From positions 1-64,000 of IMG/VR virus record IMGVR_UViG_3300035188_000277: a DNA stretch of 64,000 bases. One strand, given 5' to 3'. This document shows, in pieces, positions 56,884-64,000 of the stretch (its first letter is position 1; each line of letters begins with the position of its first letter). This stretch comes from a virus. Position numbers and translations under genes: made by a program. Under the pieces are notes generated by a model. The model searched no databases and was not told the origin of the DNA. It saw only the letters and a program-made list of their open reading frames with translations.

Positions 56884-57405
56884 TTATACGTTATTAATGT
56901 CGTAATAAGTATATTTAAATGTAGCAGACGCTTCGATATAATTAACATCGTCGTCCGTTGTATTGAAAACTGCACCAGTCAAACTTGTTGGATGTGCATC
57001 TGTGAATACGATTTCATAATTAGCCATTTTTGTAGAAGAAAGAACCATAAGAGAAATATCCGAAGTTTCGCCATCTCCTGTATAAGAAGGGTTTTCTCTG
57101 ATAGCCTTTCTTTCAACAAAATCTTTAGGCTTACCAAGAGCCTTCATCCAATTATGAAGCTCTAGATAATTTTGTAGATCTTCGTCGACCTTAAAAGTAA
57201 TATTAAGTAAACCGTAATCTAAGTGATCCCCAATTTGCGGTATAACGACCATTGGGTTTGATGTGATAACAGGCTTTAAACTTAGGTCTGGTATATTAAC
57301 TTTCTGAATAAAGAAGTTGACATGCGGTGCTTTCTTAATCGTGAACTTGAAATTCAGAGGACTTAGAAAGTTTTTATTAGATGGTGTGTTATCTATCGCT
57401 GTCAT
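56884..57405 (-). CDS. 19: Tail tube protein gp19
   Basis: 173 residues (T4 163). FKFTIKKAPHVNFFIQKVNIPDLSL and the NWMKALG region fit myovirus tail tube proteins. A TATAAATA late promoter lies 17 bases upstream. Confidence 0.85.
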   Translation of the reverse strand: MTAIDNTPSNKNFLSPLNFKFTIKKAPHVNFFIQKVNIPDLSLKPVITSNPMVVIPQIGDHLDYGLLNITFKVDEDLQNYLELHNWMKALGKPKDFVERKAIRENPSYTGDGETSDISLMVLSSTKMANYEIVFTDAHPTSLTGAVFNTTDDDVNYIEASATFKYTYYDINNV

Positions 57406-57421
57406 TTTAACTCCTTTCTAC

Positions 57422-57429
57422 TATTTATA
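57422..57429 (-). promoter_or_regulatory. T4-type late promoter for gp19
   Basis: Exact TATAAATA on the minus strand, 17 bases before the gp19 ATG. Confidence 0.7.
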
Positions 57430-57439
57430 TGAGGATATA

Positions 57440-58051
57440 ATGGACTTTAATCATCTAAAAACTGACAAATTTTCTTTCGTCCTATATGAAAATATTTACG
57501 ACGATGAAGAACTACAAACCATATACAAAGAATGCATATTCTTATGCGATGAAAAGAAATTAGAATTGACTGCTAATTCTGGCGCTGCACGAGATAAAGA
57601 GGGTAATCTTTTAAAAACTAACAAAGGATTATTCTTGGAAGATATCTACTCTGAACCTATGAAGTTTTCAAATTACCTGAGGTTATCAAGTAAACAATTC
57701 GAGTATCTTCCTTTTTCTGAATTAAACGAAAAGGATAACAATTTTGAATTCTTTTCGAAGAACTTTTATAATACTAGGACTCTGTTTAGCTACTATCAAG
57801 ATAATGATTATTACTTAACACACAGAGACGCTAGTGAATTTACTTTTATATTTTGGCTGTTCAAAGAACCAAAACAATTTACTGGAGGAGATTTGATTCT
57901 GAACGATATTGATTATCGGGTAGAAATTAAAAATAATTCAGGGATATTATTTCCGTCAAAGGCTATGCATACAGTAGAGCCAGTAATTATGAAAGACAAA
58001 ACACCATTCAATAGGATGGGAAGATTTTCTTATTCAACCTTTATATACTAA
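57440..58051 (+). CDS. 2OG-Fe(II) oxygenase
   Basis: 203 residues from ATG 57440. H128-R-D130 (THRDASE), GGDLIL, H177 (MHTVEPV) and a C-terminal Arg (GRFSYS). A hydroxylase of unknown substrate. It is the only plus-strand gene in the structural region. Confidence 0.75.
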   Translation: MDFNHLKTDKFSFVLYENIYDDEELQTIYKECIFLCDEKKLELTANSGAARDKEGNLLKTNKGLFLEDIYSEPMKFSNYLRLSSKQFEYLPFSELNEKDNNFEFFSKNFYNTRTLFSYYQDNDYYLTHRDASEFTFIFWLFKEPKQFTGGDLILNDIDYRVEIKNNSGILFPSKAMHTVEPVIMKDKTPFNRMGRFSYSTFIY

Positions 58052-58085
58052 AAAGGGGGAGCCGAAGCTCCCCCTAAGTTTTTCG
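58051..58085. terminator. Bidirectional intrinsic terminator
   Basis: GGGGGAGC/GCTCCCCC with tetraloop CGAA/TTCG, T tracts on both strands. It separates the oxygenase (+) and capsid (-) genes. Same core as the gp45 terminator. Confidence 0.9.
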
Positions 58086-58105
58086 CCACCTTGCTTATGT
58101 GGTTC

Positions 58106-59494
58106 TTACATAAGGTTGTTAACGATAAGACGACGGTAGTACTTGTTAGTGCTGATAGCACGACGTCCAAGACCCTGGTTAGTACCTTCGGCGAATGGGT
58201 TTGCAACCATGCCGTAACGAGTCTTAAAGCCGATCTTTGGCTGGAATGATGACTGGTCAACAGCACGTACCATCTGTAGTGGAACGTATGGGCAGTAGAA
58301 TAGACCAGCGTCGAATGCTGATGAACCCTTATAGCCGACTGTTAGGTAGTTACCACCTAGAGCGTATGGATCGATATAAACCTTTAGACGTCCGTTTAGG
58401 ATACCAGCGAAGGTATTACCTGTATCGTCAACCTGTAGGTTGTTTGAGTTAAGGGCAGGAGTGTAGTCTAGAACACCAGCCATCTGTAGAGCAGAAGCAA
58501 CGTCTGAAGAACAGATAACGATGTTACCCTTACCACGACGAGTCTGCTTGGCGATAGCATTGGCTTCACGTTCTAGCTGGAACATAAGACCCTTGAACTT
58601 CTCAACTGACCAACGACCGTTTGAATCAGTATCAAGATCGAAGATACCTGGAGTAGTTGTGTTTTCCTGAGCGCCAGCTTCAGCAGTGATGTTGATAGTA
58701 CGAACAACTTCACGGTTGATTTCGGCTAGGATTTCAGCTGATAGAATGTTTGCTAGTTCTGTTTCAGCGTCTAGACCATGGATAGCCTTAAGATCCTGAG
58801 CTAGTTCCATAGTGTACTCTGCCTTTAGAGCACGAGTGTTAGCTGATACAGTAACCTTCTCGATTGAGAAAGCCATTTCTGGGAATGCAGTATTGGCATC
58901 AGTTCCTAGGGCTTCAGCCTGGAATGTTGACATACCGTAACCAGTGTTATAAGTGTTAACAGCTGTTAGTGGTGAAGTGTTAGTAGCACCTGGGATGGTA
59001 CCAACATGCTTCTGACCAAGAGTGTTAGCTCCTGAAGTAACAGATGAGAACTGAGTGTTAACTTCGTTGTAGAATGTTTCTGCGCCGGAGTTGTTGAATG
59101 ACTGGACTGAAGAGTTTCCGCCAGTAGCATAACGTGAACGCATTGCGAAGATAAGTCCAGTTGGACCAGTCATTGGCTGAACGCCGCAGATATCGTAAGC
59201 AATTAGGTTAGGCATTGCACGACGAACTAGAGAAATTAGGACAGGATCGAAAGTATCGATACCACCAGTTCCCTGAGTTGAAGATGAAGCGCCCATTAGG
59301 TTGTTATGAACGAATGAATCAGTTTCAGTTAGAGTCTGATACTGACCATGTGAAGCTGACTCACGAAGAGCCTTCTCTGTGTTCTCGAGCATAACTGCAG
59401 TTACTGAACGGCGGTGCTGGTCCTTAATGGTACCAAGAGCGTCGTGGTCAAGAACTGGTGCCCACTTGTTTTGAATTTCCTCAGCTAGATACAT
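58106..59494 (-). CDS. 23: Major capsid protein gp23
   Basis: 462 residues. MPNLIAYDICGVQPMTGPTGLIFAMR is the gp23 signature. LTE at 55-57 is a likely prohead-protease site, with NNLMGASSS (64-72) just after. It assembles on the gp22 scaffold and is cut by gp21. Confidence 0.95.
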   Translation of the reverse strand: MYLAEEIQNKWAPVLDHDALGTIKDQHRRSVTAVMLENTEKALRESASHGQYQTLTETDSFVHNNLMGASSSTQGTGGIDTFDPVLISLVRRAMPNLIAYDICGVQPMTGPTGLIFAMRSRYATGGNSSVQSFNNSGAETFYNEVNTQFSSVTSGANTLGQKHVGTIPGATNTSPLTAVNTYNTGYGMSTFQAEALGTDANTAFPEMAFSIEKVTVSANTRALKAEYTMELAQDLKAIHGLDAETELANILSAEILAEINREVVRTINITAEAGAQENTTTPGIFDLDTDSNGRWSVEKFKGLMFQLEREANAIAKQTRRGKGNIVICSSDVASALQMAGVLDYTPALNSNNLQVDDTGNTFAGILNGRLKVYIDPYALGGNYLTVGYKGSSAFDAGLFYCPYVPLQMVRAVDQSSFQPKIGFKTRYGMVANPFAEGTNQGLGRRAISTNKYYRRLIVNNLM

Positions 59495-59527
59495 TTGTTT
59501 TCCTTTCTAAGAAATAAATATCTTTTC

Positions 59528-59535
59528 TATTTATA
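59528..59535 (-). promoter_or_regulatory. T4-type late promoter for gp23
   Basis: Exact minus-strand TATAAATA upstream of the capsid gene. Confidence 0.75.
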
Positions 59536-59540
59536 ATATA

Positions 59541-60683
59541 TTACTTTTTAACTGTTCTTGCGAGAGCCTGAACGTAACGGCTGACCGAAGGATCAACGTT
59601 AACAACAGATTCATTAATCTCGCCTTCAAAAGTTTCTTCTTCAATGTTTGAAGAACTTACAGTAGCGTCATTCTTGAAGTAGTTCTCCTTAACGATCATT
59701 AGCTTCTTTTCGAAAACTTCTAGATCGCCGTCGAACTCAATTCCCTCTGCTAGAGCAGCGAACTTTTCTCTCTGAGTCAGTGCAAGATCAGAAGAAATGT
59801 TCTCAAAGATTTCATTTGCAGATGAAACTAGCAAATTATTCTTTAGCTCAACATTTTCAGAAATTATTTCATTCATCTTTTCTTCGAGAGCAGCAACCTT
59901 CTCGGCCATTGCCTCTAGAACGTCAACCTTATTCTCTGGAACATTGATGTAATGCTCAGCGAATAGGCTCTTCAATCCATCAACGAATTCTTCTGCGAGT
60001 TCGTTGCGTAGAGTTGATTCAATAGCTACTTCATTTTCCTTCATCCAGTTTTCAACACAATAATCAAGATATGTGTCGAGCTTTGAAGTTACTTCTTCAT
60101 TGAAGTTAGCGATTTCTTCCTGTAGCTTAGTTTCGAATTCTTCTTCAAGACGAGTAGTCTCAAGAATAGTTCTTGCTGAAACTGCAGCTTCGAATAGTGT
60201 AGAAATGTTTTCTTTAAATTCTTCGGAAAGATCCTGGCCATTGAACATTTCTTCAATGTCTTCCTTGACGTTTAGCTTTGGCATAGCATCACGAGTCTTT
60301 GGACCTGAACCAGTAGTCATGTCAATTGATGACTGATTCTGTGCTGACTTATCGCCAACACCATGATCCTTACCTGGACCAAACTGAGCCTGAACCTGAT
60401 TGAAGAAATTGATTAGGTCAGAATTACCCATACCAGCCATGACATTCATAACGCCAGTCATTGCCTTTAGCTTTGGCATAGCTTCTGAACCACGAGCCTT
60501 TGGATGAAGTGAAGATGCAGCGAGTGTTTCCTCGTCCATCTTTTCTTTCTTGTCTTTCTTGTCCTTCTTTTCAGACTTAGAAGACTCTTCTTCCTCTTCT
60601 TCTTCCTCTTCGTGCTTTGCCTCGGATACAGCAGTATCCTCTAGGTTAGCAACATCTTCAAGATCGAATTCTTGGTTATCCAT
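59541..60683 (-). CDS. 22: Prohead scaffold gp22
   Basis: 380 residues. Highly charged and coiled-coil, with a Glu-run (EEEEEEEE) near the N-terminus and two MPKL repeats. Position between gp21 and gp23 matches T4 scaffold. It directs capsid assembly and is degraded. Confidence 0.88.
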   Translation of the reverse strand: MDNQEFDLEDVANLEDTAVSEAKHEEEEEEEEESSKSEKKDKKDKKEKMDEETLAASSLHPKARGSEAMPKLKAMTGVMNVMAGMGNSDLINFFNQVQAQFGPGKDHGVGDKSAQNQSSIDMTTGSGPKTRDAMPKLNVKEDIEEMFNGQDLSEEFKENISTLFEAAVSARTILETTRLEEEFETKLQEEIANFNEEVTSKLDTYLDYCVENWMKENEVAIESTLRNELAEEFVDGLKSLFAEHYINVPENKVDVLEAMAEKVAALEEKMNEIISENVELKNNLLVSSANEIFENISSDLALTQREKFAALAEGIEFDGDLEVFEKKLMIVKENYFKNDATVSSSNIEEETFEGEINESVVNVDPSVSRYVQALARTVKK

Positions 60684-60715
60684 TGAAATAGTCTCCTATT
60701 AGTGAAATTTACATA

Positions 60716-60723
60716 TATTTATA
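60716..60723 (-). promoter_or_regulatory. T4-type late promoter for gp22
   Basis: Exact minus-strand TATAAATA upstream of the scaffold gene. Confidence 0.7.
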
Positions 60724-61387
60724 AAAATTTAGATTTTGCTAAAGAAGTAAGATATGCTTCAAATATAGCAAGTTTCTTTTCTTCTAACTGCGCTTTTGAA
60801 ATCTTATGAACAGTCTTTTTAATTTCATGAAGTTTTTCTTCATGCCATGTGTTCTTGACTGGATCGTAAATCCACTCAACGTTTTCCATAATACCATTTA
60901 CGAAGCAACCAGGACCACTAGGGTCAGAAACAATATCAACTGTTGAAAGTTTGAAATCGGATTGAACAACCATTACACCTTTTTCTTCTTTCAAAGAACC
61001 CATACCACGTGTAGAAACACCAAGCTGTCCACCTGATTCAAGGAGACCTCTAGCAATTTCACCCATTGGAGTTGATGTAATTTTGGCTTTACCGTTTACG
61101 TAGTTACCATCCCATGATAGTTCTGTAATGATATGTGAAACACGGTCTAGGTTAATTGTTGGTCCTGAAGGATGATTCAATTCGCCGAAAGCTCTTTTGG
61201 CCTGAACAACTTCTCTGAGATATCTAGAAACTTCATTTTCTAGAATATCCTTTTTATACATTCTACCATTCTTATTCTTTTCTTCAGCGGTCATGAAACG
61301 ACCAGTAATATAATGGCTTCTTTTACCGTCTTCAGATCTCTCAGTAATATATTGAGTATCTTCGTTTAATTCGGCGATGAGTTTCAT
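60719..61387 (-). CDS. 21: Prohead protease gp21
   Basis: 222 residues. H72 (GELNHP) and S125 (GVSTRG) are the catalytic pair of the phage prohead protease family. Cleaves capsid and core proteins after [LI]-x-E sites. Confidence 0.93.
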   Translation of the reverse strand: MKLIAELNEDTQYITERSEDGKRSHYITGRFMTAEEKNKNGRMYKKDILENEVSRYLREVVQAKRAFGELNHPSGPTINLDRVSHIITELSWDGNYVNGKAKITSTPMGEIARGLLESGGQLGVSTRGMGSLKEEKGVMVVQSDFKLSTVDIVSDPSGPGCFVNGIMENVEWIYDPVKNTWHEEKLHEIKKTVHKISKAQLEEKKLAIFEAYLTSLAKSKFL

Positions 61388-61390
61388 CTC

Positions 61391-61636
61391 TTATCCTCTG
61401 TATGCTACTGGAGTTGCTAATAAACCAGTACCTTGAAGTGTATCTGTTAATGATTTAACAACATAAATTGGAGCTGTATTTGTAACCGTTGTGTTAGCAT
61501 ATACAACACCATTAGCATATGCAATATTAAGAACAGCAGCAGTAGTTGGGTTTACAACTCTACAAAGATTTGCAGTGTTGCCAAAATTGTTTGCTGTAGT
61601 AATTGCTCTTTCGGCGCCAAGTAATTTAATAAACAT
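61391..61636 (-). CDS. Hypothetical virion protein
   Basis: 81 residues (MFIKLLGAERAITTANNFGN ...), Thr/Asn/Val-rich beta sequence. Between prohead genes; structural role inferred. Confidence 0.55.
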   Translation of the reverse strand: MFIKLLGAERAITTANNFGNTANLCRVVNPTTAAVLNIAYANGVVYANTTVTNTAPIYVVKSLTDTLQGTGLLATPVAYRG

Positions 61637-62418
61637 TATAGAGTCCCCACATCTAATCTACCAGTTGTCCATCCAGAGGCTCCTGGTCCAGTATAATCTG
61701 TATTTGTTGCAGAACCTGATTCTGACTGACCATGCATTTTCCACGCTTTGGCATAAAGAACCTGAGTGCCTTTTTCTTTACCATATTCTTTTACGAAACG
61801 CTCTTTGTTGGCCTTAACCCATGCTTCAATCTTTGGATTTGGCGGAGCGACTTCGCTGATAACTTCTTCTTTAACAGTTGCTTTTTTGTCTAGTAAAACT
61901 TTCTGACCAAACTTTGGAATGTCTTTTGGTTCAATACCTGGAGGGCATTTTTCTGTGCCATGCATTTCGCACATAACGCCAAGACCAGTATGATTGCACT
62001 TAGAGGTTGCTTCTCTTAACTTTTTACCCTTGGCAGCAGCTGCCTGAAACTTTTCTTTGCCGTATTTCTTACGCCCAATAGCAGCAGCAACGGCTCCTGG
62101 ATCTCTAACGTCGCCTTTGGCAGCGATAGATGCTTTGAGCTTCTTAAAACCCAAATATTTTTCGTCAAGCTCCTCTTCGGCTTCTTCGTAAACCTTAGCG
62201 TCTTGCTTGTCGTATTTGGCAACTTTTATGTTACTACCTTTGAACACTTCGTCGCCATTGCCAGCAGGATCTTCTTTTCTGCTAATTTTATGTTTCTTTG
62301 CAAACTCAATTTCACCCTTGTTACCTTCAGGTGACATGGCGAGATTTGTTAGATCGTTTGGTACTTCTTTACTAGCATTTACACCATGCTTTGTAATATC
62401 TCTAAGCGGCTTCGCCAT
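61636..62418 (-). CDS. Prohead/internal head protein
   Basis: 260 residues. Very basic stretch with DPGAVAAAIGRKKYGKEKFQ, common in internal proteins of T4-like heads. Overlaps its neighbours. Exact role unknown. Confidence 0.6.
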   Translation of the reverse strand: MAKPLRDITKHGVNASKEVPNDLTNLAMSPEGNKGEIEFAKKHKISRKEDPAGNGDEVFKGSNIKVAKYDKQDAKVYEEAEEELDEKYLGFKKLKASIAAKGDVRDPGAVAAAIGRKKYGKEKFQAAAAKGKKLREATSKCNHTGLGVMCEMHGTEKCPPGIEPKDIPKFGQKVLLDKKATVKEEVISEVAPPNPKIEAWVKANKERFVKEYGKEKGTQVLYAKAWKMHGQSESGSATNTDYTGPGASGWTTGRLDVGTL

Positions 62419-62653
62419 TTTCTTCTTCCTCTGAGTTGTCTACGTCCATATCAGCAGCGCCAAACTCATCATCATTTTCAGCTTCTGGTTCATAATTATA
62501 AAGCTGCTGAGCGACTTCGATTTTTTTATTTTCTACTGCAGTTCTAATTCTATCAGTAACAATATCAGCAAACGCTGTTTCGAACTCTAATGGTTTCTGA
62601 AGAACAGCTGCAGAAATTAAATCATTTATTCCATATTTATTATCTTCTGACAT
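62402..62653 (-). CDS. 67: Prohead core protein, gp67-like
   Basis: 83 residues, acidic C-terminus (NSEEEENGEAA). Place next to gp20 and length (T4 80) support gp67. Required for the prohead core in T4. Confidence 0.65.
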   Translation of the reverse strand: MSEDNKYGINDLISAAVLQKPLEFETAFADIVTDRIRTAVENKKIEVAQQLYNYEPEAENDDEFGAADMDVDNSEEEENGEAA

Positions 62654-62664
62654 TACATCTCACC

Positions 62665-64000
62665 TTACTGTTGTTGTTGCGGCGCACCACCAGCTAGCGC
62701 CTTTGTAGTTAAACCTGGATTCTTGGCGATAACTTGAACAGCCGCTTTATATTTGGCTTCATCAGCCATAGTTCTATTGCCCTTTGGCATTTTCTTCATC
62801 TGATCGACGATAATTTCAGCCTGACGAACTTGTTCAATTCTTTGCTGAGTTTCTGGGTCTGGTCCACCCATTTGTCCTTCAACTCCAGGCTGCAATCCTT
62901 GCTGTCCTTGTTGTTCCATCATATCAGTTTGCATTGCCATTTGTTCGTTGCTGAGAATAGTTGGATTAATCCATCTAGATTCACCAGAATTCTGTTCCTT
63001 ACCAATCTGACCGTCTTGTTCTTTCATATCAGTATCAGTCTGCTTAAGAACATTCTTACGAATCCACTGATGTGAATAATACTGACCAGCGATTGGTTGC
63101 ATTGAAGCAGCAAGCTGAATTCTACCATTAAGCATTTCAGCGTCTTTAAGCTCGCCAAAATAATTATCTGATGAGAAGTCAAAACGGATATTTGCTGCTA
63201 GCATTTTCCAATCATCAACCGTTGTTACACCCTTAAGAACTAACTGCTTTTCAAGTAGCTTTAGGAACAACTGTGAGAATCTGTTTCTTAGACGAACAAC
63301 AAACTTCTCGAATTTAAGTTCGTCTCTTGTAATTTCTGTTGCTCTACCGATAGAGAACAAAGCATCTGAATTAAGTCTTGACACCGGAACATTAAGCGCC
63401 TGTAAAAACTTCTTTTGGAAGTATAGGACGTCGTCCATTTGTCCCAGTGTCTGGCCACCTGGTAGGGTAGTAACCTCCGTACCTCTACCACCTTCACGGC
63501 GTGGTAGCCAATAGTCTTCAAGCATCGTCATGAACTTACGATCGTCACGAATGTCACCAGTCTGTGCGTCGTAAATTAGACGGTTTTTATGCTTAACCAT
63601 AATGTCACGAACATACTGCTCTGCCTTCATTTTAGGAAGATTACCAACGTCAATATACCAAATACGACGTTCTGGCGCACGAGCAAGACGATAGATAACT
63701 AGAGCGTCTTCCAATGTTCTTAACTGGTTAAGTGGCTTGATTGCTTTATGTAGATATGAGAGAACCATCGTTCCCTGATTGTCAGTAAGACCTGACACAA
63801 TATGTAGAACTGAATCCTTTGCGACCTTCAAACCAGTGGTTGATGGACCAACTGCCTTATTACCAAAGTTGAAACCCTTGTCATTGAAAATAAAATATTC
63901 GTTGACTGTCTTAGTTACAACTGCATCGCCAGGATTATTGGCTTGAATACGTTTCTTTTGAACTTCACGGACTTTACGGATCTTACGTGGATCAACGTAA
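62665..64000 (-). CDS. 20: Portal protein gp20, 5' truncated by the window edge
   Basis: About 445 visible residues. The frame is open to the window end, so the TTG at 63831 is not the start. RIWYIDVGNLPKMKAEQYVRDIM and TLPGGQTLGQMDDV match T4-like portals. The C-terminus is Gln-rich. Forms the dodecameric DNA entry port. Confidence 0.93.
   Translation of the reverse strand, partial: YVDPRKIRKVREVQKKRIQANNPGDAVVTKTVNEYFIFNDKGFNFGNKAVGPSTTGLKVAKDSVLHIVSGLTDNQGTMVLSYLHKAIKPLNQLRTLEDALVIYRLARAPERRIWYIDVGNLPKMKAEQYVRDIMVKHKNRLIYDAQTGDIRDDRKFMTMLEDYWLPRREGGRGTEVTTLPGGQTLGQMDDVLYFQKKFLQALNVPVSRLNSDALFSIGRATEITRDELKFEKFVVRLRNRFSQLFLKLLEKQLVLKGVTTVDDWKMLAANIRFDFSSDNYFGELKDAEMLNGRIQLAASMQPIAGQYYSHQWIRKNVLKQTDTDMKEQDGQIGKEQNSGESRWINPTILSNEQMAMQTDMMEQQGQQGLQPGVEGQMGGPDPETQQRIEQVRQAEIIVDQMKKMPKGNRTMADEAKYKAAVQVIAKNPGLTTKALAGGAPQQQQ

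Noticed and set aside
62665-64000. Portal gene as a truncated pseudogene
   Set aside because: The frame stays open to the window end, so the missing N-terminus is due to the cut.

Overview
The window reads as part of a large lytic myovirus of the T4 superfamily. The T4 core genes are present and recognisable: primase gp61, RNase H, RegA, clamp loader gp44/gp62, sliding clamp gp45, recombination nuclease gp46/gp47, late sigma factor gp55, UvsW, a UvsY-like protein, tail tube gp19, major capsid gp23, scaffold gp22, prohead protease gp21, a gp67-like core protein and portal gp20. The host is probably an alphaproteobacterium, perhaps rhizobium-like. That is inferred from a B12-dependent class II ribonucleotide reductase (a trait I associate with cyanophage-like and rhizobial T4 relatives) and from an adjacent pair resembling the alphaproteobacterial PlcP and Agt lipid-remodelling enzymes. 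Both ends of the window cut genes.

Layout. 1-3.1 kb (+): small virion proteins, a metallopeptidase-like protein and a coiled-coil membrane protein. 3.1-9.0 kb (+): primase, small early genes, ThyX and ribonucleotide reductase. 9.0-14.2 kb (+): accessory genes including two oxygenase-like proteins, two exported wall-enzyme-like proteins, a ClpP-like protease and one tRNA. 14.2-21.0 kb (+): glutaredoxin, AdoMet decarboxylase-like protein, then a sugar cassette (two methyltransferases, cytidylyltransferase, GmhA-like, GmhB-like, transaldolase, glycosyltransferase, HddA-like kinase) that together suggests synthesis of an activated heptose. 21.0-27.6 kb (+): RNase H, small conserved genes, PhoH, PlcP-like, Agt-like and a PD-(D/E)XK nuclease. 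27.6-38.3 kb (-): deaminase, sulfotransferase, a Ro60-like ring protein with seven Y-RNA-like genes, then about 27 tRNA or tRNA-like genes mixed with small proteins and further structured RNAs. 38.3-50.9 kb (-): small genes, RegA and the replication clamp genes, then a tight operon of DNA-base-hypermodification type (P-loop kinase, putative amino acid:DNA transferase, GNAT, class II glutamine amidotransferase, TET/JBP-type dioxygenase, MazG). 50.9-57.4 kb (-): recombination and late transcription genes plus the tail tube. 58.1-64 kb (-): head morphogenesis.

The most interesting parts are: (a) the Ro-like gene preceded by a tandem array of seven stem-closed RNAs sharing a CAGCA signature, two of which carry circularly permuted tRNA-like modules; (b) the phoH-plcP-agt module, suggesting membrane phospholipid turnover during phosphate stress; (c) a nearly complete heptose-activation route that may start from phage-made sedoheptulose-7-phosphate; (d) the predicted base-modification operon; and (e) a capsid-like segment, with a matching prohead-protease-type site, inside a metallopeptidase-like protein. 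Host-type sigma70 promoters (TTGACT-N16/17-TATAAT) and T4-type late promoters (TATAAATA) are both visible. All names come from reading sequence only; no database search was run.
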